64,000 nucleotides of DNA from Porphyra umbilicalis (GCA_002049455.2 KV919004.1:1-64000); one strand, 5' to 3'; shown: positions 11,935 to 23,554, numbered from the stretch's first letter. The notes: generated from the letters alone by a model not told the origin. Numbers and translations: made by a program.

Positions 11935-12599
11935 GTTGTATCTCTGTTCATATTTGTGACGGTGGGGTCTCTGCGCGTGTGGAGCGCTCTACTACTGCAT
12001 CGACTATAGTACGACAATCATACACGTTTTTTTTTTCCCCTTCGCCGGGTTTTTTTTTCCTACACACCGACTCTGTCCGACCCTGCGACTCCGTCCGAGA
12101 AGCGAGCACGGCAAAATCCTTTTACTTGTACACCAGTCATGCTGCAGCTTGAAAGTATAAGCCACTCGCGGACATCCGCCTACGCCATACAGAGCGGCGG
12201 CCTCGTCCGTCTTCCTAGATAGAACGGAGGCCGTCCAAGAGTCTTTCCTATCCCGGGTCGGCGTGGTGGCGTTCGCCGACGTGCCAATGTGTGAGGAAAA
12301 ATAAAAGCCATGATGGCAAAAAAAAAAACCGTTGAACGCTACAGATACGGCTCCAGAAGGGACCCGCGATCAACAAAGATATGGGCCGCCAGGTCGTCGC
12401 GGAGACAGAAGAACTCTTCTCTATCCGTGGCGGTCTGGCGCGCCCGCAACTGGAAAGAGAAAAGAACCCGGCGGGGGGTCCGCGCCGCCCAAAAGCACGA
12501 GAGCGTGCGGCAAAGCCGCCAAACGGGGAGCTGCGGCCGCCGCGGCGGCCGCATCAGCGGCCCGTCCTGCGGCTGTGGAGCCACCTCGCGCAACCGCAC
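11935..12599. other. Region between the two Harbinger ORFs
   Basis: T-rich runs near 12,026-12,058 and an AATAAA at about 12,299 could end the plus-strand transcript. No separate gene is supported. Confidence 0.4.
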
Positions 12600-14760
12600 A
12601 CGGACCGACAACGCCGGCGGCCGCGGCGGCGGCGCCCGCACCACCAGCTGCATCTCCTCGACAAGCGCCCGCTGGCGAGTGGCCATCAGCGGGGGCCGCC
12701 GAGCCACCAAAGTTGGCGGCCGCGGCGGCGGCAGCCGCACCACCAGCTCCGTCTCCTCCACGCACGCCCGCTGGCGAGTCGCCGCCAGCGGCGGCCGCCG
12801 AGCCATTAAAGTTGGCGGCCGCGGCGGCGGCGCCCACACCACCAGCTCCGTCTCCTCCACGCAAGCCCGCTGGCGAGTCGCCGCCAGCGGCGGCCGCTGA
12901 GCCATTAAAGTCGGCGGCCGCGGCGGCAGCGCCCGCTTCACCAGCTCCGTCTCCTCCATGCACGCCCGCCGGCGAGTCGCCGCCAGCGGCGGCCGCTGAG
13001 CCATTAAAGTCGGCGGCCGCGGCGGCGGCGCCCGCTTCACCAGCTCCGTCTCCTCCATGCACGCCCGCTGGCGAGTCGCCGCAGGCAGCGGCCGCCGAGC
13101 CACCAAAGCCGGAGGCCGCGGCGGCGGCGCCCGCACCGTCGGCTTTCTGCCCGCAACGCACGCCCGCCGGCAAGTGGCCGCCAGCGGCGGCCGCCGAGCC
13201 ACCAAAGTCGGCGGCCGCGGCGGCGGCGCCCGCTCCACCGGCTTCGTCTCCTCCACGCACGCCCGCTGGCGAGTCGCCGCCAGCAGCGGCCGCCGAGCCA
13301 TTAAAGTCGGCGGCCGTGGCGGCGGCGCCCGCACCACCAGCTCCGTCCTTCCACGCACGCCCGCTGGGGAGTCGCCGCCGGCGGCGGCCGCCGAGCCACC
13401 AAAGTCGGCGGCCGCGGCAGCGGCGCCCGCTCTACCAGCTCCGTCTCCTCCACGCACGCCCGCTGGCGAGTCGCCGCAGGCGGCGGCCGCCGAGCCACCA
13501 AAGTTGGCGGCCGCGGCGGCGACGCCCGCAGCACGAGCTGCATCTCCTAAACGCACGCCCGCTGGCGAGTGGCCGCCAGCGGCGGCCGCTGAGCCTCGAA
13601 AGTTGGCGGCCGCGGCGGCGGCGCCTGCACCATCAACACCTCCGCCGCCTCCCCCGCATGATGGCGAGTAGCCTCCGGCGGCGGCCGTTGAGCCACCAAA
13701 GTCGGCGGCCACGGCCGCGGCGCCCACTCCACCAGCTTCGTCTCCTCCACGCACGCCCGCTGGCGAGTCACTGCAGGCGGCGGTCGCCGAGCCACCAAAG
13801 CCGGCGGCCGCGGCGGCAACGCCCGCACCGTCGGCGTTCTCCCCGCCACGCGCGCCTGCCGGCAAGTGGCCGCCAGCGGCGGCCGCCGTGACACCGAAGT
13901 TGGCGGCCGCGGCGGCGCCGCCCGCTCCACCAGCTTCGTCTCCTCCACGCACGCCCGCTGGCGAGTCGCCGCCAGCGGCGGCCGCCGAGCCATTAAAGTC
14001 GGCGGCCGTTGCGGCGGCGCCCGCACCACCAGCTCCGTCTCGTCCACGCACGCCCGCTGGGGAGTCGCCGCCGGCGGCGGCCGCCGAGCCACCAAAGTCG
14101 GCGGCCGCGGCAGCGGCGCCCGCTCCACCAGCTCTGTCTCCTCCACGCACGCCCGCTGGCGAGTCGCCGCAGGCGGCGGCCGCCGAGCCACCAAAGTTGG
14201 CGGCCACGGCGGCGACGCCCGCAGCACGAGCTGCATCTCCTAAACGCACGCCCGCTGGCCCGTCGCCGCCAGCGGCGGCCGCCGAGCCACCGAAGTTGGC
14301 GGCCGCAGCGGCAGCGCCCGCTCCACCAGCTGCATCTCCTCAACGCACGCCCGCTGGCAAGTCGCCGCCAGCGGCGGCCGCCGAGCCGCGAAAGTTGGCG
14401 GCCGCGGCGGCGGCGCCCGCACCATCAACACCTCGGCCGCCCCCTCCGCATGATGGCGAGTAGCCTCCGGCGGCGGCCGTTGAGCCACCAAAGTCGGAGG
14501 TCGCGGCGGCGGCGCCCACACCACCAGCTCCGTCTCCTCCGCGCACGCCCTCTGGCGAGTCGCCGCCAGAGGCGGCCGCCGAGCCACCAAAGTCGGCGGC
14601 CGCGGCGGCGGCGCCCGCACAACCAGCTCCGTCTCCTCCACGCACGCCCGCCGGCGAGTGGCCGCCAGCGGCGGCCGCCGAGCCACCAAAGTCGGCAGCC
14701 GCGGCGGAGGCGCCCGCTCCACCAGCTTCTTCTCCGCCACGCACGCCCGCTGGCGAGCCA
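12600..14760. repeat. 99-bp tandem repeat array, about 21 copies
   Basis: The spacing of the GAGCCA marker is exactly 99 bp (12,701, 12,800, 12,899 and onward). On minus the unit encodes 33 residues of the type ADFGGSAAAAGGDSPAGV plus a Gly/Ala linker. On plus it encodes a Pro/Ala repeat of the type APSPPRTPAGESPPAAAAE. Because 99 is a multiple of three, frames stay open for long distances on both strands. The right-hand copies form the C-terminal tail of the transposase. Each unit has one or two CGGCCG palindromes. Confidence 0.93.
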
Positions 14761-16295
14761 CCGCCGGTGGCCGCCGCCGGGCCAACCAGACTGGCGGCTG
14801 CGGCGGTGGTGCCCGCACCATCAGCTGCTCTGCCACCGCCGATGCCCGCTGGCGATCGATCGCCGGCGGCCGCCGCCGCGGCGGCAAGGCCGGCGGCCGC
14901 GGCAGCGGCGCCATCGGCACCAGCTCCTCCCTGCCCAGCTGCGCCGGCGAAGGGTTCTCCGCCGGCGGCCGCCGCCGATTCGACATCGCCGGCGGCCGCC
15001 GCACCTGTTCCCGTATTGCCAGCCCAGCCGACGTCGCCTGCGCCAACGGCATGGCCATCATCGGCGGCGGCCGCAGGTTCCCCATCCCTTGCGGCCGCCG
15101 CCGCTGCCATACGCTCATGAGCGACATACCGGCCACGCCTCTGCTCAACGACCATGTTGTGCAGAATGGCGGCCGCCTTGCCGGCAAGCATCATCTGCTC
15201 TACAGAGCCAAATCGGCCAGGGTGTAGAAGAATGTGGAATCTCGCGGTCATAACCCCGTAGAGCCGCTCGACATCCTTGCGCAGCGCTTCCTGGAGCCGG
15301 TTGAAACATTTTTCTGCGGGTGTGATGGGGTTGGGGTACGGAGAAACAAAAAATTGATACTTGGGATAAACACCGTCAGTAAGATAATACAACAAACGAC
15401 GTGAGCGACCATTAACACAGAAAGAGAAAGACTTTGGCGGCCACACACCCTCCACCACATCAAAATACAACGGTGAGATGCGTAACACGTTGAGGTCATT
15501 GAGGCTCCCCGGCGCCCCGATGAAGAAATGCCAGATGTAAAGGTCCTCATCACAAACCGTCTCCATGACAATGGAGCGCCGCTTCTTGCGGTTCTGATAC
15601 TGCCCAGCAAGCCCCTTTGGGCACGCGGCCCACTCCCAGTGCGAGCAATCGAGGCTGCCGATGCATCCCGGCATGCCCCGTGCTGCGTTGCGCTCCAGCA
15701 TGCGCTTGACCTCCTCGTCGTTAGGAGGCCGCAGGTAGACGGGCCCCCACTCCTCAACAATAAACTCAATCAGCTTCTTCGTGGCCACCTCAATTGTAGA
15801 CTTGGACAGCCGGACATACTCATCCGCACGATCATACGACTGCCCGTACGCGAGGACACGGAAGGCGGCCACCAGCTTCTGCAGAGCATAAGCTTGTGGC
15901 CGCCCCGTCGCATTGATGCTCTGCCGCCAAAATGGCCGGTCCCGGATGGCCTCATAAATGCGCATAAAAACAGACCGTGGAACACGGAAGCGACGCTCAA
16001 ACGTTTCTTCTCCATACACAGGCGGCTGCCCATCCACACCAAAATAATCCCGCATGATGCCGCGCATACCCTGGTCGAAATCACGTGGCCGGTTGGGACG
16101 CCGCCCGGCCACAGACCCGACAAAACGCCGTCTGCGCGCTCGCTGCGCCGCATTCCTGCGATGACGGCGCATCAGGAATAGAGATCGCGCTCCGATGACG
16201 GCCGCAAGCAGCTCGTCCGCGGAGCCCTCCGACTGCCCGCGGCCGTCATCGCTCGACGACCCAGACCCATCATCAGTGGACGCGTCCATCTGCAT
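14340..16295 (-). CDS. Harbinger-type DDE transposase with repeat tail
   Basis: The 651-aa protein matches the PIF/Harbinger nuclease family (DDE_Tnp_4). Catalytic candidates are D216 in GSLDCSHW, D267 in GSLNDLNVL and E343 in RKDVERLYGV. Other family marks are GQYQNRKK (231-238) and AILHNMVVE near 377-385. The first 60 residues are acidic then Arg-rich and could hold a nuclear signal. From about residue 395 the protein becomes Ala/Gly-rich and then enters 33-residue repeats encoded by the 99-bp array; this tail is unusual for the family. The ORF ends at TGA (14,340-14,342), where neighbouring repeat units have GGA. The same frame stays open after this stop, so the tail may once have been longer. 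The nuclease core looks intact, but without its partner protein the element may not move alone. Confidence 0.88.
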   Translation of the reverse strand: MQMDASTDDGSGSSSDDGRGQSEGSADELLAAVIGARSLFLMRRHRRNAAQRARRRRFVGSVAGRRPNRPRDFDQGMRGIMRDYFGVDGQPPVYGEETFERRFRVPRSVFMRIYEAIRDRPFWRQSINATGRPQAYALQKLVAAFRVLAYGQSYDRADEYVRLSKSTIEVATKKLIEFIVEEWGPVYLRPPNDEEVKRMLERNAARGMPGCIGSLDCSHWEWAACPKGLAGQYQNRKKRRSIVMETVCDEDLYIWHFFIGAPGSLNDLNVLRISPLYFDVVEGVWPPKSFSFCVNGRSRRLLYYLTDGVYPKYQFFVSPYPNPITPAEKCFNRLQEALRKDVERLYGVMTARFHILLHPGRFGSVEQMMLAGKAAAILHNMVVEQRRGRYVAHERMAAAAAARDGEPAAAADDGHAVGAGDVGWAGNTGTGAAAAGDVESAAAAGGEPFAGAAGQGGAGADGAAAAAAGLAAAAAAAGDRSPAGIGGGRAADGAGTTAAAASLVGPAAATGGGSPAGVRGGEEAGGAGASAAAADFGGSAAAAGGHSPAGVRGGDGAGCAGAAAAAADFGGSAAASGGDSPEGVRGGDGAGGVGAAAATSDFGGSTAAAGGYSPSCGGGGRGVDGAGAAAAAANFRGSAAAAGGDLPAGVR

Positions 16296-16327
16296 CCACC
16301 AGTGCAGCCGACGTCACGAGAGCTAGA

Positions 16328-16389
16328 GCGGCCGCAGAAGCGGCCGCAAAGGCGGCCGTCAACACGGCCGCTCACGGCCGCTTACGGCC
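16328..16389 (-). promoter_or_regulatory. Cluster of CGGCCG palindromes before the transposase
   Basis: Six CGGCCG-type sites, two of them GCGGCCGC, occur in 62 bp, starting about 33 bp upstream of the transposase ATG. They may be binding sites for the element's own proteins. This is inferred from density and position. Confidence 0.4.
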
Positions 16390-17371
16390 ACTGCGCCGGC
16401 GAAGGAGACGGGCAGAACGGGGAAACGGGATGGACGACGCCGACGACGGCGGTGCCGCAATCGCGCTGCCCCCGACGACGACGGTGTGATCGACGTGCCG
16501 CTGGTGGCGGCCGCACCGCGCCGATCTGTTGCTCCGCGCCCCCCCCCCCACAGAAAGCGCGATTGGCAGGTCCCGGGCGGCCGCGTGACCAATAATGTGG
16601 GCTGCGCGGCGCTGCCTGAAAACCCCCATGCACGGCCCATTTCCGCGGGTGCGGCTGCGCGCGGACAGGCACAGGCCGGCCACACAATGTTGCGCTGCGC
16701 GGAACCACCCCCCGATTGGCTCCCAGCGCAGGTTGGTGGCACCAGCAGCGCGTCAACTGGGGGCCACCCCGCCAAAGAATTCCGCTGGACGACCGCATTG
16801 GGGACGCGCGCCAACCCATGCGACAGTGCCTCTAGGCGGCCCCCCCCCCCTAATCAAACCGTTCAGCCGTGGGGGGGCCGACCCAGAATCGCGTGTGGCG
16901 GCGGATGTACACCAGGAAAAAACGGTGTCCCGCCGGCCCCCCCCCCCACAGGGCCCGGCAATGAGCGCCGCCTGCGCCTCGAACGGAATCTGCGGCCACT
17001 CGCGACCGCATGCTCATGAATATCAGATCTCGAGACGCCTGTGCGATCGTCAACGCAACGTGTGTTTGTCTGCAATCGTCCCGATTTGGGTGTTTGACCC
17101 CCGTTTAGACACAATTGTAGACAGATTCAGTTCGCAAAACGTTCGGAAATGCACAAACGTCTGCCCAAACGCCAGTGGAATGGTCGGCCGATTGAAAAAT
17201 GCGAACCTCCTGCGAACCAGCGCCATATTATCCGGTTGGACTTATATCTGGCCCACCAGTAGCTCGGTTCGCTGATCTGGTTCGCGACGTTGGTGGGATG
17301 ACCGGTTTTCCCATACCTCTGCACATAACTGGCAAATATGCCACGTTCAACGAATAGTACGCAAAAGCGGG
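16390..17371. other. Right subterminal region of Harbinger element
   Basis: No supported ORF. The GC content falls toward the end, as in the left terminus. Words such as GCGAACC recur at both ends (about 7,032-7,120 and 17,198-17,285). Confidence 0.5.
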
Positions 17372-17398
17372 TCGCAACCGACGTTGTTGGGTGTGCTC
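17372..17398 (-). repeat. Right terminal inverted repeat of Harbinger element
   Basis: Reverse complement of the left end, with an extra AAC. It is followed by target duplication TAA at 17,399-17,401. Confidence 0.88.
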
Positions 17399-17545
17399 TA
17401 ATCACGCCCTTCTGCAGGCCCCCAGCATTGGCACGCCCCTGTTCACGCCCCTAATGTAGCCCCCATCTTTTGACTATTACTTGATAAGCCATTTGAAGGA
17501 CCCAATATTCTTGCAATGTGGATGATTTCAAGGACCTCAAAAATA

Positions 17546-17566
17546 GGGAGTTTTTGCCGGATCGTT
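17546..17566 (+). repeat. Left terminal inverted repeat of pogo-like element
   Basis: It is 21 bp and identical to the reverse complement of 23,555-23,575. TA lies directly outside. Confidence 0.9.
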
Positions 17567-19457
17567 TTCCATCCCATCTCGATCGGGCGTGGGGCAAGGC
17601 CGGGCGAATGGCAATGTCGCAAACACGGTATCGCCAGCGTCTGCAACACGGCGTGCGACCATGTGGGCTGGACACCGACAGCGCAGTGCACGTCGTTGCA
17701 GGATCCACGACGAGGGTGTTTTTTCCCTCTCATCGGTCGTTTTTACTCGTTGACAAGTATACTTTTCTCGTCGAAACCGCGTCGCTCCTTGATGATGTGC
17801 CTGTTCAAGATGCTCAAATTCTACGAGAACAGCGTTTAGCCTCTTCTGGCTGTCAAAGTAAGTGTACCAAAGTCTTGACAAGTACACAAGATAGCCCTCA
17901 GAAAAAGTCTGCAATTGTACTACAGAACGAGAGAAGTACAGTCGTTATGCACTTGAATGGCATGGGTGCGCCACTAAGTAGCCCTCTAAAACGGAGTGCC
18001 TCATGGTCCCGACTGCCACTGATTTTTCGCCGGTGTCATCCCAATCGTCGATCGTGCAGACATTTATCGTCCCAGAACGAGAAAGCGATGGCGAGAAAGT
18101 GCGAGACGCGGGTGCCGATCGCGCACACCCCGCGACACGGAGGTGTCGATCGCGCACCCGGCGCGACACACGCGGGTGTCGATCGCGCACCCCCCGCGAC
18201 ACGGAGGTGTCGATCGCGCACCCGGCGCAACACACGCGGGTGTCGATCGCGCACCCCCCCTTGCACACGACCATCACATGGTCAGATTTGGCAGCCCACC
18301 GCCGCCACCAGCTTGCCGTCACCACCCTTCTGGCACCAAGTCCCTATGGCTGCTCCGTGCACGTGTTCTCTGAGTTCTACACACGGTTTCCCCGCGGTAC
18401 GCTCTTCCTCGTCGCTCTTACAACAAGGGTTTCGGTCGTTGTCGAGAGTGCTCTTTGCGTGTCTTACATGTAGCGCCGTGACGTGTGCGGACGGAGACGT
18501 AGCACAGCTATGCGTTGACTTATTTTACGCATCAACCATGGACGCATGCATTGCCTGACCTCGTCAACGACCGCGCTGTCACTCGGCGTCCGCCGCTTGC
18601 TCCTGCCCTGTTTCCAGAATCAGCTTTGTCGTGTTGTACTGTACACCCCTTCTCACCTATTGATGTTTCTCTGGCTTTGTGCCGCGTCGGCCACACAACC
18701 GAACGATGTACGCTCTTGTCGCAATGCTCAGGGAGATGATACGGAGGCGGGGAGCGTGGCAGATGCGTTCGCACTCGCTTCCGGCGGGGAAGGGTGCTGC
18801 TCTTCTTTTCTTTACGTCGACGGGCAATCAAGTTGCCACGACCGGGGGTTTGCAACGGAACGAAGATTGTTCATGTTCTCCGCTGCCCCCTCTGCATCCC
18901 ATTTCCATCCCGCAGATGCACGGACTTGATGCTCGAGTGTCAATGAGTGCGCCGTTGTGGAGGACAACGACATTTGAGAATGGGGAAGCAATGCAGCTTT
19001 TCTGTCGCCAGCGACGACTCTGTGGTCGGTGCGGGAGGCGGGGAGGGTCGGGGAGGAGGCGAGTTTCCATCCACTTGCGTTCCCGGTAGTCTCGGCGGTG
19101 TGCAGCCACTGGAAAGTGGGGGTGCCCTTGTGGTGGGATAAGGGCGCGTGTGCGTATGGATGGCGCTGCCGCTTGGGGCTGGCATGGATGCCTCCGCTTG
19201 TTTTCTTTTGTCTATGTGGCTGTCTTCAATGTTTTTTTGTCTGGGCGCCTCTGTCCAACTCTTCTTTTTACCTTTCCACGCACGCCCCATTCACAGGCCG
19301 TTTTCGTTGTTGCGAGGGACCGATCGTGAGCCTTATCTCTTGTGCTGGCCGCGTTGCATAGACTGCTCGCACGGTGTCTTTGCTGGTATTGTCTACCTTA
19401 CGCAAAATTCCAAGTGTGCTTCGACCCAGCACGCTCATTCCATTGCACACGTGCCGT
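17567..19457. other. Non-coding left arm of pogo-like element
   Basis: A long plus frame begins just outside the left terminal repeat and crosses it, so it is not a natural gene of the element. Apart from the minisatellite at 18,110 I see nothing supported. Confidence 0.5.
18110..18260. repeat. Minisatellite, about five units of 31-33 bp
   Basis: Units share GTGTCGATCGCGCACC and alternate between two endings (CCCCGCGACACGGAG and CGGCGCGACACACGCGG). The alternation suggests growth by duplication of a two-unit block. Confidence 0.88.
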
Positions 19458-22213
19458 TTATTCGTCTTCATCGTTGCATTCAGATGTACGCTTCTTGGCG
19501 CACTCCGCGTCCACAGTGTCTTCTATGGCATGCATATCCACTTCTAGTCCCAGCCACCCCTCCACGACCAACTCATTCTCGGCAACATCCCCCTCCCCAA
19601 AGCACTCTTGCGCAACTGTGCACGTACCAATCATACCCAGGATCTCACGCACGTCGTCGTACACGGGGCGAGACGAGGTGCGGTACTCTCCATGCTCTGC
19701 GATGACGCACGCCTCCATCGACAATGGCAATATGCATGCCTTCGCCCAGCAATGCGCTATCGTAGCGGGCGTCACTGCGTCCCAACCCTCCCGGATAATC
19801 TCTGCCACGTCCTGCAGATGGGCGGCGGCGCCGTCCCGGACGCCCAGGACGGGCCGAGTGGGCGCAGCTTGGAGCCGGGGGCGCCCAGAGTACCGGCGAG
19901 CCGGCCCGGAAGGGGTTGGGGGGGGGGAGCGCTGTTGCTCGACCCACACGTTTGGTCTCGCTGCCAGAGCCAAGTCAGCCGCCGTTGGGCCCGGCAAGCC
20001 GACAACGGCAGGTGGCCGGTAGACGGGCGCCGTGCTAGGAACCGTGGAGGCCAGGGCAGCGCCTTTCTCGGCGGGAACCGGGGTGGGGGGGGGGGCACCG
20101 GCGTCGTGGTCATAGCGGGGTTGCGGGGTACGCTTGGTCGGTCCACCAATGGCAGTATCCCGGGTGGCACCCCAGATTGGGAAATTCTAGTCGCCGAAGA
20201 GGCGCCAAAGCTCGTACCGCTAAAGCCGACACCAGCCGCCAATGAAGCGCGGGCAGCGCTCGACGGCGTCCAATCCATGGTTGCACCGTTCCCGAACACA
20301 GGGCCCGGCGGCATAGGAGAACGGAAAAATGAACTGGCCGCGATAGCGCCAATATCTGGCACCGCCAGTCTCACCAGAGGCCCCTCGCGCACGGCAACGG
20401 CGGTCGTGCCAGCGCCCAGCTGCGGGGAAACGAGCACCGCGGGCGGCCCCGGCGGGCCCGTCGCGCCGATCGGCCCCGCCCCACCCACAACCTCGGAACC
20501 AACCGCGCTGGAAGCCACCACACCCCCAGCAGGCGCGCCCTGCCCCGCCTCTCTGCACCCACGAGCCGGTAATGAGGGTGCAGGAGTGCTGGCCTCTGGT
20601 ACGGAGGGGGGTCTTGCAGCAAGAGCTGCCTACGCCGCCGTCGCGGTCGCCACCATTGAGGCGGCAGAGGCGGCTGCAGCTACTTGTCGTCGCCGCTTTT
20701 TAGGGAATGCGCGCAGAACCAGTGAAATAAGACGCTTCTTGTAGCGCCGTCTCAAGCACGCAATGATGCCTGCGTCCAGTGGTTGGTGGACAGATGTCAC
20801 GTTGGGTGGTAGAGGGCAGATTTTGACGACGTCGCACTCGAGTTCTGTGTGTGCCTCACAGTTGTCGACGATCAGTATGACCGGCGAGCGCGTTCTTGCA
20901 CGTAGTTCTGGAACAAACACGGTGTTGAAGCACTTCTCGTACACGACAGCGTCCATCCAAGCCGACCGTTGTGAAAAGTACGTTAAGGGGCAGTTGGCAC
21001 GCGGGGGCTTGAAGCACAGAGGCACGGCGGCGGAGCCGATGATCGCGACGGGGATCTTGTGGGAGCCGGTGGCATTACATGCCAGGACGAGGGTCACGCG
21101 ATCTTTGGCCTTCATTGCCTTAGAGCCACGCGCCCGCCTTTGCCTACCCGCCGCAATGTATGACCGGTTCGGAAGACACCGGTATTGCAAACCAGTTTCA
21201 TCCATGTTGTAGATGTGTTCTGGGTCATAGGTCTCCAGATCTGCCCGTATTTCGGCCACCCGCCGCTCTCATAGGCGTACAGCCTCGGACGCCGAGCCTG
21301 CCCGGCCCCACAACTTGACGCTCTTGAGTCGGTGGCGGGAGGCCCATCGTTGGATGAACCCAGGGGATCCAAAAAACTCCTCCACGCTGAGGTCTGTGGC
21401 GATCTCCCTCGTCCTTGCTTCGAGCACCGCCATCGTCATTGGTAGGTCCGCCCCGCCCATGGTCTCGATACCATCAAACCAGGTCTTGAGGGCGGCATCA
21501 ATGTCCTCAAACGTCGACCGACGGGTACGCGTGGAGTTCACCGGCTCGCCGTCGCGTGCACGTTTCAAAAGCTGGGCACGCTCTGATGGATTACACGTGC
21601 GTCTTGCGGCCGGAAGGGAGATGTCCTTGGGGAAGGCTGCCCGCAGCAACCGCCACGTGTAGGCGCCGGTGTCGTACATGCGGACGAGGTATATCTTGTC
21701 GCCCAGGGTCAGGGTGACCTTCGGTTTTCGAGACGCCGAGGGGGGTGAGGATTCACCACTGACACCAGGTGTCGGTGGCTTCTGTGTGGTCGCAGCCGGT
21801 TGACCCACCGGTTGTCGAGTTCGTCGTGGGTTTGTCCGGGGAGGCGCCGACGAGTTAAAATGCACCGCCGTGGCGGCAGCAGCTGCCGCTGATGCGATAC
21901 TGACCGCATGCAGCGTCTCGCTAGATGGGCCATCGAGTACCTCTTGCACCGCCGCCTCTGCCGCCGCGGCAGTGAGAGCCCGCGCCTCGCGCGGCACTCG
22001 AGGAGCCATCAGAGGCAAGGAGGTGTGCAGTTGCCACCGCACACCGAGTGTCTGGTCAGGAAAAGTAGTGGGTGCCAGAGGATGGCGGGGGGACAGGGGG
22101 GGTCGGGGGGGAGACAGCTGTGACGACGATGATCGTGACGACGGTGGGTGCGGGGCAAAATCACCGTCGTTGTCCGCCGTCGGCGGCTGTGTTTTTCGCT
22201 TGTCTGTCGACAA
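19458..22213 (-). pseudogene. pogo/Tigger-like transposase, broken
   Basis: The frame is open from 22,213, with a better start at the ATG at 22,007-22,009. A CENP-B-like helix-turn-helix region (TLGDKIYLVRMYDTG; FIQRWASRHRLKSVKLWG) precedes the DDE core. Catalytic candidates are the Asp in IYNMDETGL, the Asp in ILIVDNCEAH and the Asp in QPLDAGII, giving a DDD triad as expected for pogo. In-frame TGA at 21,269-21,271 separates the DNA-binding part from the core, and TAG at 20,630-20,632 follows the core. A roughly 275-residue Pro/Ala/Gly linker with a frame change at an 11-G run (20,085-20,095) leads to the usual family end, VTPATIAHCWAKACIL, and an acidic tail. Two stops and one shift indicate an inactive copy. 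Confidence 0.82.
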
Positions 22214-23554
22214 TCGCTAAATCACGATCGAGCGAGAAATCTAGTAGACCCTGTTCGCCAACTGAATGACATGTAAGTGCATTCTAACTGTAGGTATGCA
22301 AATAGGAGCAAGAAGACACAAGTACAATCACAGTGTCAGAAAACAGCTCGTGATTTGGTCGCACAATGCCTCCTCCTCGAGTTCCCGCCAGTTCTTGACG
22401 CAGCAATAGCGCCAGAAGCAACCATCACGGTGAGCAGCAGCCAACAGTTTCTTGGCCTCAGACCTCACTCGGAGTTCCATTCAGGATAGGCTCTCCGTTG
22501 CCGTATATGCCGAGGTGACTCATGGACGTCGTAGTAGCCGTGTTTTACCAGCCCTAGAAGGGATAGAAAAGCGAACCCATGCTTCAGTCATATGTGGGCA
22601 CGTTGTGCTGTCGCGGTCTGTTTGAGGTGGCGTCCCGTCAGAGAGGCGATACGTCACAGAGGACAGGGCTTTGACAGGATCTTTACCAGTCCCTTGCATG
22701 TGAAGGACACCGCCCGTGTTGACGCGGGGATCTCTTGCAACTTGCGGACTCAGCCACAACCGGAACGCGCCCTCAGGCCCGTGCTGGGCTGACGGCGACT
22801 CCTGTCGGTCGGCTCCGGATGCACTCCGCTTCAGCTCGGTGCACGGGACGTATTAATTTCTAGTTCAGTTGTGCTCTCAATTCTTCCGCTCCCCAGATCC
22901 GTAAGAGCTTGGGCGCAGAAGTGGCGCACCAATTTTATTTTTCTCGATTGCATCCACACGCGAGTCGCACGGATCTTGGTCTTTGCAGTATCTCGGTACC
23001 GAGTGAGCGACTTGATATGATCGTGTGCTAACAACTGAGTTCAATAGCTCAATGAACTTTCTGCTCAAACCTCGTTGCGACCCTACTCGCTTGCTCGATG
23101 AGGCCCCGTTGTCCCTCGTTGCCTGTCTCATTCTCCATCTCACACCATGCTGTTGTGCTTCACATAGCGGCGCTCTTCGTGACGGGCCTAAAGCATCTAA
23201 GAACAGTGTGAAAAACGCGAGAACGTACCCACAGAAAAGCAAAATACGGAGTTTGACGAGAAAAGCTCTCACAAGGTTGTTCAGGGGGGGGGGGTTCGCT
23301 AGCTTGACAGGTTTCTCGTTGCCGAATCGAGAAAAAAGAGCCCCACTGCGCAGTGAGCGTGAGCCAAAAGGAGGCGGCGACACAGATTGGCCCTATTGCA
23401 GGTGGAAGCAGTGCTGGCGTCGCATCCCATGTCGTATCGAGAAGCACACCGGCAAAAACTAAAAGGCCTACCCTTGTGGGAACGGCGATGGCTGTAAGGA
23501 CGAGAATCAGTGGCCGGTTGTCAGCCGGATGAAGGATCCCACGGAGATCCCACG
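22214..23554. other. Non-coding right arm of pogo-like element
   Basis: A 168-codon minus frame (22,877-23,383) has no recognisable motif and I do not accept it as a gene. Nothing else is supported. Confidence 0.45.

Larger units (their letters stand above)
7001..17398. mobile_element. PIF/Harbinger DNA transposon, 10.4 kb
   Basis: The ends are GAGCACACCCAAC at the left and its reverse complement GTTGGGTGTGCTC at the right, both flanked by TAA. The inverted repeats continue inward: 24 bp at the left and 27 bp at the right, differing by one 3-bp indel (AAC). Inside are a Harbinger-type DDE transposase on minus (14,340-16,295) and a decayed Myb/SANT plus NAM-associated partner ORF on plus (8,669-11,934). 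The two ORFs converge on a long 99-bp tandem array. Family knowledge: PIF/Harbinger elements carry these two proteins and duplicate TWA targets. The element is large for the superfamily, mainly because of repeat arrays and long subterminal regions. The palindrome CGGCCG is very dense inside and scarce in the flanks. Confidence 0.9.

Noticed and set aside
12332-13891. 519-codon plus-strand Pro/Ala ORF
   Set aside because: Produced by the 99-bp repeat, whose length keeps all frames open. The minus strand carries the recognisable transposase tail.
17518-18558. 346-codon plus ORF
   Set aside because: It starts outside the pogo-like element and crosses its terminal repeat and the minisatellite; no motif.
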